This document shows, in pieces, positions 16,512 through 25,615 of a DNA stretch of 64,000 nt. The notes under the pieces are model-generated. The model was not told the DNA's origin. It worked only from the letters and a program-made list of their open reading frames with translations, and ran no database searches. The stretch spans positions 88,640 through 152,639 of the forward strand of contig FZRB01000006.1 of NCBI GenBank assembly GCA_900199595.1, read 5' to 3'. The first letter of the stretch is position 1, and each line of letters begins with the position of its first letter. The translations under genes were made by a program, and so were the position numbers. The stretch comes from Lachnospiraceae bacterium. GTDB taxonomy: Bacteria; Bacillota; Clostridia; Lachnospirales; Lachnospiraceae.

Positions 16512-16800
16512 ATCCTACCTCTTCATAATAAAATTGAATCACAACTTAATTCATAAAGACACTTTTTAGACAAATCGAAATCTTGAAATAAAAGAAATCA
16601 TGCTTATAATTTTTTACATATGATGATCCTAATGTCACATAATTGATTTTACCATATTATTATGGCTAAATTTGTCTGGTGACAGCACCAATCCCTTAAG
16701 CAACTTTGTAGATGAATCAATGATTTGTGACAAAGCTCCATTAAAACTATTTTTTTGATAAATACGTTAATTGTCTTCCATGTCAGAATCATACTGAGTG
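16512..16800. other. Spacer with a possible decayed coding remnant
   Basis: No intact gene. On the minus strand about 38 codons from 16762 to 16648 read as protein-like sequence (SFNGALSQIIDSSTKLLKGL and onward), with a stop just before, hinting at a degraded C-terminus of an older gene. The promoter of rmlA may lie in the last 100 bases before 16511. Confidence 0.25.
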
Positions 16801-17010
16801 TCAGTTTCCTTTATCAACCATTGCCCTCTTAATCGGACACACTTTAACGCATTGATAGCATCTTATGCACTTGTTTGCGTCTACTATTGGATAGTTAAAA
16901 CCTTCTTCATCAGGCTGCATTAAAATAGCATCTAAAGAACATATAGCATAACATGCAGTACAACCACAACATTCTTCTTTTCTTTTATACAGAATCGGTA
17001 GTTCTTTCAT
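16801..17010 (-). CDS. Small two-cluster 4Fe-4S ferredoxin-like protein
   Basis: A 69-aa protein with two cluster motifs: ECCGCTACYAIC (CxxCxxCxxxC, but followed by S and not the usual P) and CIRCYQCVKVCPI (with P). In the FrhB-type proteins of capsule loci this is the N-terminal domain of one chain. Here it is a separate gene placed after the FrhB-like gene, six bases beyond the stop of that gene. The start at 17010 (ATG) is preferred; a GTG at 17019 is also possible. It likely passes electrons to or from the FrhB-like partner. Confidence 0.75.
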   Translation of the reverse strand: MKELPILYKRKEECCGCTACYAICSLDAILMQPDEEGFNYPIVDANKCIRCYQCVKVCPIKRAMVDKGN

Positions 17011-17025
17011 ATCACACACTTTCTG

Positions 17026-17949
17026 TTATTTCTTAATAATCATCTTTATACCACTTTTAATCTTTCTAAAACATTTGCGAATAATAGATGTTTGTCCTCC
17101 GTATCTTTGGACAACATACTTAAAAGATTTAGTTTCAAAATCACTCCAAAATTGTTCTCTTGTTTCAGGTCGGTACTCTGCTCTAATAAATGCTCTCTGC
17201 ATAGAATCTTCTATATTTGTAACTTTGAAGTCTATAGCATTTTTAATATTATCAAAAAACTTTTTTCCTTTATCTGTGTTTATTAAAACAAGTGATACTC
17301 CATTATTATCATCAAATTCTGGAGCGACTTTTTCTATCCCCCAATAATCAGCAATAGTAATATCGCCAGGATGTGATGTTGATTTATATTGACATTCATA
17401 ACACGAAGGTCTTAATGCATTTCCACTATAAAATATATTGGCCCATATTTTACGATTTAGTCTCTTATCTCCTACCGTAAGAGTTTCTACGTGATCTCTC
17501 CAACCAAAATCTTTTTTATTTCTAAAATCGATAGACGAAACCGTACCATAACTCTCCAAATAACTTTTAAACACTTTAGGACTTGGAACACCATGGCAGA
17601 CGATATCTACGCACAAAAGATTAGGATAATCTTTTTGAAGAAAGCATTTGAGTCCAGCAATCTGACATGATGTCCCCGAAAACATAACTTTCTTGTTATT
17701 ATTCAAATCCTCTAATACGGAACTAAAACAATCTCCTAAATTACTTTGTACATATTTAGACCCTCTCATTTTATTTCTTACAGTAATATCTGAAGTACCT
17801 ATATGTACTGCTTCTAATTTTTCGTTTAAAATACAGCCATATACCTTTCCTTCCTCCAAAAATAAATCTGAAAGCGCGGTGAATATACCACCAGATCTAG
17901 AATTATCAACAACAGTCTTATCTTTATGTTTTACTGCAAACACTTCCAT
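17026..17949 (-). CDS. FrhB/FdhB-like coenzyme F420 hydrogenase beta-subunit family protein
   Basis: A 307-aa protein. The start at 17949 (MEVFAVKHKDK) is favoured by GAGAGG six bases ahead; a TTG eight codons earlier is possible. SRSGGIFTALSDLFL, FSGTSCQIAGLKCFL and VDIVCHGVPSP are the family motifs, and CYECQY supplies further Cys. Such proteins are flavin and iron-sulfur oxidoreductases and in sugar loci often sit with pyruvyl transferases, as here (21.7 kb). The usual N-terminal 4Fe-4S domain is missing and is encoded by the next gene, so the domain order is swapped. The exact reaction is unknown. Confidence 0.8.
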   Translation of the reverse strand: MEVFAVKHKDKTVVDNSRSGGIFTALSDLFLEEGKVYGCILNEKLEAVHIGTSDITVRNKMRGSKYVQSNLGDCFSSVLEDLNNNKKVMFSGTSCQIAGLKCFLQKDYPNLLCVDIVCHGVPSPKVFKSYLESYGTVSSIDFRNKKDFGWRDHVETLTVGDKRLNRKIWANIFYSGNALRPSCYECQYKSTSHPGDITIADYWGIEKVAPEFDDNNGVSLVLINTDKGKKFFDNIKNAIDFKVTNIEDSMQRAFIRAEYRPETREQFWSDFETKSFKYVVQRYGGQTSIIRKCFRKIKSGIKMIIKK

Positions 17950-17995
17950 ATCAAACCTCTCGTCTTTCAACAATTGACCTTTTTGTTGATTTTTA

Positions 17996-19492
17996 TTATT
18001 CTCGCTTAAATATGTACTTTTTCATAACAGAAAGGCAATTTCTGTTAACAAGAATATTTAATCCTACTCCCATTACACCAATAACTGCTGCAGTCAAAAA
18101 ACCTTTAAAAGCAAATGCTCCATATGAAAGAATATCCATGTGAAGAAATCTATTGAGGAAAACAACTGCAAAGAAAAACAAATAATTACTTCCAGTAATA
18201 ATAACTGTTTTCTTATAAGATCTATTCAAAATTATTTTGTCAGATATATAGATACACCACAAGACTTTAACTGGTAATGCCAATACGGTGGCAATTAAAA
18301 CTCCCACTATTCCAAATTTGTTTACCAACACTATTGATAAAACAACATTAACAATAGCTTCTACAAGTGAAATATAACTAGTGGATTTCGCATAGCCTCC
18401 TAAAGCCGTTAGATTTCCATTTACATATCGCGACCATGACAACAGTTGAACCATAGCAAACATTAATGGTAATTGTTCATAAACATACTTAACATCAGAA
18501 ACACCATTTGTATAGAGTTTTATAAAAGGTATTGTCAAAATATAACTGACCGAAACAAGAATTGTTATTGATCCAATAAAAACAGTATTCATCGAATCAT
18601 GAACATCCTCATATTCTTTTATGCTTCTATGATATACTTGACCTAATACGTAAAGAATACTTCCAGCAACAGCATTCAAAAGGAGGTTAATATTACTATA
18701 TATAAGATTATATACCGAATATACACTAGAAAGCTTTGTACTGATAAACAATGACAAAACAATCATATCCGTTGAAGAGAATATTGTCCACGCTATTTCA
18801 GTTAATAAATATGAATTTTTATCTTTCAAAATCGAATAATCAGGTTTCCCCTTTTCATTCTCTATCCAATAATATTTCTTTCTAATGTACAAACGGTAAA
18901 AAATCACCTTTATAAGTGTAATCAAAAAGAAAACAAATTGTATCAACACAATACTTATTCCAAAATACGCAAGAATTATTTTGGAAAGATATCCAAGAAT
19001 TTTATTAACAAGGTTTATTGAGTTATTCACATACCCTTTCCCATCTGCATTAAGAAGAACTGTAGGAGTTTGAATGAAATAGAAAGAAATAACACCAGAC
19101 ATCCCCTCCAAAAGAAACACTAATAATATCGTCAAATGAGATAATTCTGATTTTATTACGAAAGGAATAATCGCAGATAAAACTATTACCCCTAATCCAT
19201 AGTAATAAGTAATTCTTCTAAAATAAGATTCAGCCGAAAGAACAACGGACGATATTTCTTCCTTATTATTGCATGCAATGGGTTTATATAGCGCAACTCT
19301 TGCAGATTGCCCAATTCCCGCTTCCAGTAAAGCCAAATAAGAAAAAATCTGTGTCGTAGTTGAAACTAATCCGTTTGCATCAGAGCCATAAGATGTAATC
19401 ATCACCCTAGGAATAATAACTCCAAGAATAATAACAATAAGCTGCCCACCAAATCCAGATATTATATTTTTAAAAAAATCTTTTTTTTTCAT
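17996..19492 (-). CDS. wzx: Wzx-type polysaccharide flippase
   Basis: A 498-aa integral membrane protein with about 14 hydrophobic segments. The N-terminal GFGGQLIVIILGVIIPRVMI and the later SYGSDANGLVSTTTQIFSYL fit the flippase part of the MVF/MATE-like group. It moves the lipid-linked repeat unit across the membrane for Wzy. It is 18 bases after rmlB. A second flippase domain is present in the fusion at 1957-3981, so the locus may have joined two units or changed its sugar. Confidence 0.88.
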   Translation of the reverse strand: MKKKDFFKNIISGFGGQLIVIILGVIIPRVMITSYGSDANGLVSTTTQIFSYLALLEAGIGQSARVALYKPIACNNKEEISSVVLSAESYFRRITYYYGLGVIVLSAIIPFVIKSELSHLTILLVFLLEGMSGVISFYFIQTPTVLLNADGKGYVNNSINLVNKILGYLSKIILAYFGISIVLIQFVFFLITLIKVIFYRLYIRKKYYWIENEKGKPDYSILKDKNSYLLTEIAWTIFSSTDMIVLSLFISTKLSSVYSVYNLIYSNINLLLNAVAGSILYVLGQVYHRSIKEYEDVHDSMNTVFIGSITILVSVSYILTIPFIKLYTNGVSDVKYVYEQLPLMFAMVQLLSWSRYVNGNLTALGGYAKSTSYISLVEAIVNVVLSIVLVNKFGIVGVLIATVLALPVKVLWCIYISDKIILNRSYKKTVIITGSNYLFFFAVVFLNRFLHMDILSYGAFAFKGFLTAAVIGVMGVGLNILVNRNCLSVMKKYIFKRE

Positions 19493-19510
19493 TGATTCAT
19501 TAATTTCTTT

Positions 19511-20527
19511 CTATATCTTATACATTCTCTCATAGTAATTCTGATACTCACCTGAAATAATCTCTTCCCACCAGGACTTGTTATCAAGATACCACTTAAT
19601 AGTCTTCTTGATTCCATCAGCAAACATAGTCTCCGGAAGCCATCCTAATTCGTTGTGAATCTTAGTAGGATCAATAGCATAGCGAAGATCATGTCCTTTA
19701 CGATCTGTTACATATGTAATCAATGATTCATCTTTACCAAGCTCTTTTATTATCAACTTCACAATATCGATATTTTTCATCTCGTTGTGACCACCGACAT
19801 TATATACCTCGCCAATTCGACCTTTATGAAATATAAGGTCTATCGCCTTACAATGGTCTTCCACATAAAGCCAATCTCGAACATTAAGACCTTCACCATA
19901 AACAGGAAGAGGTCTGTCATTCAAACAGTTTGTAATCATGAGAGGTATCAGCTTCTCTGGGAAATGATATGGACCATAGTTATTGCTACAACGTGAAATG
20001 GTCACAGGCAAGTCATAAGTTCTGTGATAGGCAAGAACTAAAAGGTCTGCTCCTGCTTTAGATGAAGAATAAGGACTCGAAGTGTGTATAGGAGTCTCCT
20101 CGGTGAAAAACAAATCTAATCTGTCAAGTGGTAAATCACCATATACCTCATCGGTACTTACCTGATGGTATCTAACATTTCCAAACGTTCTACAAGCATC
20201 CATCATGTTGCTTGTTCCAATGATATTAGTCTGTAGAAATATTCCGGGATTTTCAATGCTACGATCAACATGAGACTCAGCAGCAAAATTGATAACAACA
20301 TCTGGCTTTTCCTCTTCAAACAAATTAAACACGCCATTTCTATCGCAGATATCGAGCTTTACAAATCGAAATCTCGGATTATTCATGACAGGGGCTAAAG
20401 TTGACAGATTACCAGCGTATGTAAGTTTATCGATGCACACAACTCTATCATCCGGATGTGCTTTTAAATAATAATGTATAAAATTTCCGCCAATGAATCC
20501 GGCTCCACCTGTTACTATTATATTCAT
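19511..20527 (-). CDS. rmlB: dTDP-glucose 4,6-dehydratase RmlB
   Basis: A 338-aa short-chain dehydrogenase-type enzyme that turns dTDP-glucose into dTDP-4-keto-6-deoxyglucose. TGGAGFIGGNF binds NAD, STDEVYG holds the catalytic Asp/Glu region, and YSSSKAGADLL gives the YxxxK pair. Length is normal. An AAAGGA site precedes the start. Its product is the branch point for the aminotransferase (22.8 kb) and for RmlC (32.1 kb). Confidence 0.95.
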   Translation of the reverse strand: MNIIVTGGAGFIGGNFIHYYLKAHPDDRVVCIDKLTYAGNLSTLAPVMNNPRFRFVKLDICDRNGVFNLFEEEKPDVVINFAAESHVDRSIENPGIFLQTNIIGTSNMMDACRTFGNVRYHQVSTDEVYGDLPLDRLDLFFTEETPIHTSSPYSSSKAGADLLVLAYHRTYDLPVTISRCSNNYGPYHFPEKLIPLMITNCLNDRPLPVYGEGLNVRDWLYVEDHCKAIDLIFHKGRIGEVYNVGGHNEMKNIDIVKLIIKELGKDESLITYVTDRKGHDLRYAIDPTKIHNELGWLPETMFADGIKKTIKWYLDNKSWWEEIISGEYQNYYERMYKI

Positions 20528-20611
20528 AATACAATCCTTTCAACATTTTATTATATTATTCGGAAGATAAGCTCAATTAATCAATATTAAATTATTATTA
20601 TAATTTGTTCT

Positions 20612-21703
20612 TTATCCTCTATACTCCATAACCTTATCCCATAATGACTTAACATAATTAATATCCCAAATTTTTCTAAAATATTCTTCATTTATACTTA
20701 CATCATCCTTTTTCATACTAATAAAATCATTAAAAGACATTTTTTCTATTAGCTTAGCATCAAAAAACTTGCACCCATCCCTTATAACATAGTGTTTCCA
20801 TGTTGTTGTATCTGAGCGTATATATAGTTTCTTACCTAAATATGCTAGTATTTCTATATTACCAGTCCCCTGTTGTCTGTTATGATTAAACACGGCAACA
20901 TCAACGCTATTCAACAGTCTAGAATAATCATCTGTAGACATATAATCTAAAATCGGTTTAAATTTTTCTTTAAATACACTTTTCCCATAATCAACAACTT
21001 TTTTTCCATATTCCTTATCTCCATATGATAGAGGACAGATTATTTCAATATCTTCATCTGAAAACTTAGCCATTGCATCCAACGCTTGAATATGTAAATT
21101 TGTTTTTGTTGCACTATTTCCAAGCAATATCTTAAAAGTATTATTTCTAAATGAATTCCCTATTTCAAGTTCATAATCATTTTTTAGTTTATCCAATAGT
21201 TCAAGATTTGCATTTGATGGATAAAGGCAATCGAACTGTTTTCCGTGCCCACCATAATATTTTGTTATAATCTCATAGTCCGCACATGCAAATGTCATAA
21301 ATATATCACAACATTTAATAATTCTCCTTTTTAGATATTCATGAAATCTTAACTTAAAATCAAATTTATGATTTTCTAATGCAAACCTTGCATCATAGAT
21401 ATCTGCGCCCCAACATATTAATACAAGCTGATATTTTTTAAATCTATGAATATTTCTATAAATAAATCTTATTGTTTTTGTAGTATAAAATGCATGAACG
21501 AAAAATTTATCATCTTCTCCAAGCAAAGAAAAATCTATATCTGATAATCTAGTAATAGATTTTGCACAAGATGCTTTTTTGCATTCAAATCCAGCACCAG
21601 TCTCATATTCGTAAACAATATTACTAGAATCCGGATAATTATAATCAATCAATTCTATAAATTTATCTGTAAATTTCTGTTTTTCTATTAAGTGAATATT
21701 CAT
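20612..21703 (-). CDS. WecF-like (GT56) dTDP-amino-sugar transferase
   Basis: A 363-aa protein resembling TDP-Fuc4NAc:lipid II transferase (family GT56). The run LLGNSATKTNLHIQALDAM (about residues 191-209) and FNHNRQQGTGNIEILAYLGK (about 291-310) match that family. It is soluble or peripheral, as WecF is. It sits in a run with rmlB and the sugar aminotransferase, which supports a 4-amino-4,6-dideoxyhexose donor. WecF acts in enterobacterial common antigen; the acceptor here is unknown. The family call is from memory of these motifs. Confidence 0.72.
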   Translation of the reverse strand: MNIHLIEKQKFTDKFIELIDYNYPDSSNIVYEYETGAGFECKKASCAKSITRLSDIDFSLLGEDDKFFVHAFYTTKTIRFIYRNIHRFKKYQLVLICWGADIYDARFALENHKFDFKLRFHEYLKRRIIKCCDIFMTFACADYEIITKYYGGHGKQFDCLYPSNANLELLDKLKNDYELEIGNSFRNNTFKILLGNSATKTNLHIQALDAMAKFSDEDIEIICPLSYGDKEYGKKVVDYGKSVFKEKFKPILDYMSTDDYSRLLNSVDVAVFNHNRQQGTGNIEILAYLGKKLYIRSDTTTWKHYVIRDGCKFFDAKLIEKMSFNDFISMKKDDVSINEEYFRKIWDINYVKSLWDKVMEYRG

Positions 21704-21708
21704 CGTAT

Positions 21709-22812
21709 CTAGCCTTTACCATATATTTTACAAAAATAATTCTTTGTTTTTTCTTTTTCTTTATTAATACATTTATTTACATAATTATAATCAATATTAT
21801 CTTTGATATTCAGGACTATTTTTTCAGCAGAATCTTCATCATAAATAATTCGATTTCCCAAACCAAATAATTCAAGCATATCAACAACTCTAGATTCTGT
21901 TCCTTTGTATGGTATCGAAAAAAATTTTTTATTAAAAATCACAGAGAAGGCCGTTCCATGAAACGAGTCTGTAATAATATAATCTGCATATAATATAAGT
22001 GACAAAAACTCTTTAGGGCCTATTCCTCTAGCATTTATTACATCTGATTTCATTTTTTTTATACCATCATTAATCATGATGATATCAATATATTTATCGA
22101 TATCTCTAGCAATATTATATGCTCTGTCAAAATTGATAAAAGAATAAATCAGAATGTAAGGTCTAGAATATTTTCTTTTACTAGCAATTTGGGTCCAGTA
22201 TTTTTTTTCATTTAAAAATACTGGATCTATCAAACGTTCAATTTTTTTATCGGGAAATAAATTAGCAATCAGTTCACATCCAACTGTTTCTCTAAAGGAT
22301 AGATATCCAAAATCCGATAATCCTTTTAATAATATAGATGACTTTTCTTCATTCAACATACTTACACCGAGACTTGCTGCATATGTCGCTTTTTTCATCC
22401 CATCTTTTACTGTAGGCAGAAAAAACTCAGTATCATATCCTGTAAGTTCCAGATTATACACCTGGTCACTTCCAACAATATACTGATCATAATCATCATC
22501 AGCTAAATGTCCGATTATTCGCTTATCACTGTAAACCGAACACTTTCTCCTAAATTTATTAAACCTTTTTCTTTTCAAATATTTAACTGGATAATTCAAA
22601 AATGAACTAATTATAGTTTCAAACATTCTAAAAAATGAAGATTTATCAATATAAATTAAAGAATATCTACCTACTATAAACTTTGGAGTAAAATCAATAA
22701 TCTCGGTATTTGAGAAATGATCATTCAAATATTTACAAAGCGAGTGACATTGTAGAACTGCTCCATAATTCTGAGCTGAACTCAATGTAAGAATTCCAGT
22801 TTTTTTATCCAA
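21709..22812 (-). CDS. Polysaccharide pyruvyl transferase family protein
   Basis: A 367-aa protein of the CsaB/WcaK pyruvyl transferase family. Early LSSAQNYGAVLQCHSL, middle YIVGSDQVYNL and late ITDSFHGTAFSVIFNK with FSIPYKG are its landmarks. These enzymes add a pyruvate ketal to a sugar, using phosphoenolpyruvate. The start is a TTG after AAGGAAAA, and it overlaps the aminotransferase gene by 8 bases. With the FrhB-like gene nearby this is a common pair in Clostridia capsule loci. Confidence 0.82.
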   Translation of the reverse strand: MDKKTGILTLSSAQNYGAVLQCHSLCKYLNDHFSNTEIIDFTPKFIVGRYSLIYIDKSSFFRMFETIISSFLNYPVKYLKRKRFNKFRRKCSVYSDKRIIGHLADDDYDQYIVGSDQVYNLELTGYDTEFFLPTVKDGMKKATYAASLGVSMLNEEKSSILLKGLSDFGYLSFRETVGCELIANLFPDKKIERLIDPVFLNEKKYWTQIASKRKYSRPYILIYSFINFDRAYNIARDIDKYIDIIMINDGIKKMKSDVINARGIGPKEFLSLILYADYIITDSFHGTAFSVIFNKKFFSIPYKGTESRVVDMLELFGLGNRIIYDEDSAEKIVLNIKDNIDYNYVNKCINKEKEKTKNYFCKIYGKG

Positions 22813-23926
22813 TGGATTTTTCCTTCCAATCTATAAATGTCTGACATACTCTATTGACTTCTTCTTCTGAAATATCAGCATATAATGGTAATGTCACAAC
22901 TCTTTTTGAAATGTGCAAGGCAACGGGGGTTTGACTGACATCAAATCTATTATGAAAACACTCGAAATCATTAGTAAGTGGATAAAAGTACTTTCTGGCA
23001 AAAATATTTTTTGATTTTAGATAATCACAAATCTCATTTCTTGTATAGCCAGACTTTGTTTCATCAATCACAACAGGAAAATAAGCATAATTACTCTTAA
23101 CATTCTGATTAACAGGGTTAAGCTTAATACCCGGCAAATCACTCAACAATTCACGATATTGAAATACAGCCTTCTTACGTTTTTCAATTTCTTTATCCAC
23201 ATGACGAATGTTACAAAGTCCCATAGCTGCCGAAAACTCATTCATTTTCGCATTAGCACCAATTCCATCAACAGTTTCTTCATCCTTTATTCCAAAATCT
23301 CTAAGCTTAAATATTTCGTTTTTATATTCACTTTCGTGATAACAAATTGCCCCACCTTCAATCGTATGAAACACCTTTGTTGCGTGAAAACTAAGCATGG
23401 ACATATCACCAAAATTCATAACTCCTGTACCATTATATACTTCTCCAAATGCATGAGCCGCATCGTATATTACTTTTAATCCATATTTTTTTGCAATTCT
23501 ATTAATTTCATCTACATTGCAAATATTTCCATAAACATGAACTGGCATAATTGCACAAGTTTTATCTGTTATTAATCTTTCTATTTTTGAAACATCTATT
23601 GTATAATCATATGGATTAATATCGCAGAATACGGGAATTAAACCATTTCTGACAATAGCATGTGTTGTCGATGCAAATGTAAACGGTGTGGTTATTACCT
23701 CACCTTTTATATTCATTGCTTGAAGTCCTAATTCTAGAGCAAGATGTCCATTAACCATTAATGAAATATAATCAACATCAAGGTATTTCTTCAGCTCGCT
23801 CTCTAATTGATTATGTTTTTCCCCCATATTAGTTAACCACCTAGTATCCCAAATAGATCGTATCTCATCAATATATTCATTAAAAGTTGGCATAGATGAT
23901 TTTGTTACATTAATACGTGAATCCAC
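22805..23926 (-). CDS. DegT/DnrJ/EryC1-type sugar aminotransferase (VioA/WecE-like)
   Basis: A 373-aa PLP enzyme. INVTKSSMPTFNEYIDEI and TRWLTNMGEKHNQLE at the N-terminus resemble VioA-type enzymes. VYDAAHAFG-like IYDAAHAFGEVY binds the cofactor, and FHATKVFHTIEGGAI holds the PLP lysine. It should use glutamate to put an amino group on dTDP-4-keto-6-deoxyglucose from RmlB, giving dTDP-Qui4N (if VioA-like) or dTDP-Fuc4N (if WecE-like). The start is GTG after GGGAGG. No separate N-acetyltransferase is seen in the window. Confidence 0.85.
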   Translation of the reverse strand: MDSRINVTKSSMPTFNEYIDEIRSIWDTRWLTNMGEKHNQLESELKKYLDVDYISLMVNGHLALELGLQAMNIKGEVITTPFTFASTTHAIVRNGLIPVFCDINPYDYTIDVSKIERLITDKTCAIMPVHVYGNICNVDEINRIAKKYGLKVIYDAAHAFGEVYNGTGVMNFGDMSMLSFHATKVFHTIEGGAICYHESEYKNEIFKLRDFGIKDEETVDGIGANAKMNEFSAAMGLCNIRHVDKEIEKRKKAVFQYRELLSDLPGIKLNPVNQNVKSNYAYFPVVIDETKSGYTRNEICDYLKSKNIFARKYFYPLTNDFECFHNRFDVSQTPVALHISKRVVTLPLYADISEEEVNRVCQTFIDWKEKSIG

Positions 23927-24002
23927 TTAAAAATTCCTCCCAAACAAATACATAAAGATTAATCTTCTAGAAAAATTAACAAAATTATAATTTTACAATT
24001 AT

Positions 24003-24851
24003 CTACAAGATAGGATTACTAATGTCATTTTTCATTATTTTCTCTATCTTACTATTATCCCCCCAAACCGCCTTTGAGTCATAAGGTCTATCCGGAAATG
24101 CTCCATATTTCAAAGTGATTTTATATCCACTCTCTTTAATAAACCTCTCAACCCTATCTGAAAGCTTTTCTGGCCGACCAGTACAAATATTAATTATACC
24201 GAGCACCTCATCTTGTATGGTTGCTTTGGCAACTTGCTCACAAAAGTCCTCATAATCAATAAAATCAAACTGATTAATTCCCATTGTAAAAGGAAACTCT
24301 GTCTTTCCTTCATTTTCAGCTGTTGTAATCTTTGAGAAAATTGAAGAACCATATATACTATTGCCTACAATATAGTATCCACGCAACCACTGAAATTTCT
24401 TTTCTGTTTGTTTGCAGAACATGGCAGTTAACTCTCTTAAAGCATTCTTGGCTATCCCATATGGAGTAGTCGGATTACAAGGCGTATCTTCCTTAATAGA
24501 ACCTTCAAAGAATCCAATTTCATGCATAGAACCCATCACAGTAATCTTACACACATTAGACTCTGCAAATGACTTTATAAAACTGTAATGCTTCGGTAAA
24601 TCAATAATATGAGCATCTGAATAATGTACAAAGCCATCACGCCATGCAAGATGCAAAAGTACATCTGGCTCCTTAAAAAATTCATAAGGATTATTTGTAA
24701 TTGAAAACAAATCACATGCAATTCTTTCAGCTCGAGAATCAATATGATCAACAAAGAAATCTGTTGCAACCACATAGTGTCCATTATCAAGCAAATGTTT
24801 TACTATTCCTTGTCCTAAATATCCATTAGCTCCTGTAACTAAAATTTTCAT
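24003..24851 (-). CDS. NAD-dependent epimerase/dehydratase
   Basis: A protein of about 282 aa of the extended SDR family. KILVTGANGYLGQG is the NAD-binding turn and TTPYGIAKNALREL the YxxxK site. The start at 24851 (MKILVTG) is preferred because the NAD motif should be near the N-terminus; an in-frame ATG at 24878 would add nine residues. The sugar substrate is unknown. It is 77 bases after the aminotransferase gene start region in the same direction, so it is probably part of the amino-sugar branch or makes another deoxysugar. Confidence 0.82.
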   Translation of the reverse strand: MKILVTGANGYLGQGIVKHLLDNGHYVVATDFFVDHIDSRAERIACDLFSITNNPYEFFKEPDVLLHLAWRDGFVHYSDAHIIDLPKHYSFIKSFAESNVCKITVMGSMHEIGFFEGSIKEDTPCNPTTPYGIAKNALRELTAMFCKQTEKKFQWLRGYYIVGNSIYGSSIFSKITTAENEGKTEFPFTMGINQFDFIDYEDFCEQVAKATIQDEVLGIINICTGRPEKLSDRVERFIKESGYKITLKYGAFPDRPYDSKAVWGDNSKIEKIMKNDISNPIL

Positions 24852-25079
24852 AAAGTCAGCACCAAAACCTTCCCGCATCCTGAATTAAAAAACAAATACA
24901 GAACGCTAATTTTATTATTTCACTTTCCTTTTCACAACTTCTTTCATATACGAATAATATGGTGATTTTTCATATTATTTTCCCTAATTCAAGCAACTTC
25001 CACTTATTAAAAATATAAATTCACATCCTGCTAGGTTTTACATATTAATCTCTATTGTTCAAACTAACAGTGAAAAAAT

Positions 25080-25563
25080 AACCAAGTAACAGCGTAATTT
25101 GACTTCTAATTCTACGGTTTTTCTTCTATTGACAAAACATATTCCTGTTGTTCATACTCTATAATTACAAAACGCTCTAAATTAGGAACATAGTAGTCAA
25201 ACACTATAGCACGCTTATTATCTTCAATATTTTCACAACTTCCTTCAACATTAATCTTAACCATTACCACAGAAGTTATTATCTCACAGAACCTTAACAC
25301 AAGCATCTCAACCGATAAAATCTTCATTATATCCGGACTAGGTCGAACAGAGTATGATCAAAAAAACAAACTAAGCATGATCTTCTAATAAAACTTCAAA
25401 CCTTGGAAGATCATGAATATCTTCTTAAAACCAATAACATCAAAGAAATAATATCTAAAAATCTTCGGCTTATCATATATATATGCAGTAACTTCTTCGA
25501 TGTAACTTTTGTTAATGGATAAAGATGCGTTCTTGAAAGTCCAATAGTACTATACCTTTTAAT
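25080..25563 (-). pseudogene. rmlA: Decayed second copy of rmlA
   Basis: On the minus strand, broken pieces of RmlA follow each other in the right order: KGIVL at the start near 25560, a region like the TKVTSK...YDKPMIYY segment, then VFDYYVPNLERF and YVLSIEEKP (25112-25200), and last SNYAVT. Many stops and frameshifts lie between them. The intact rmlA at 15630 shares [12 protein letters not shown] and LSIEEKP. It is a relic of a duplicated or replaced gene, and marks an old junction in the locus. Confidence 0.8.
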
Positions 25564-25615
25564 TTGTTATCATCTCTTCTAATATTATTATTTATCAAAA
25601 ATCTATAAAGTATTA

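Noticed and set aside
25112..25327. Intact short protein of 71 codons
   Set aside because: It is the least damaged piece of the rmlA relic, starts in the middle of the fold and has no ribosome binding site.
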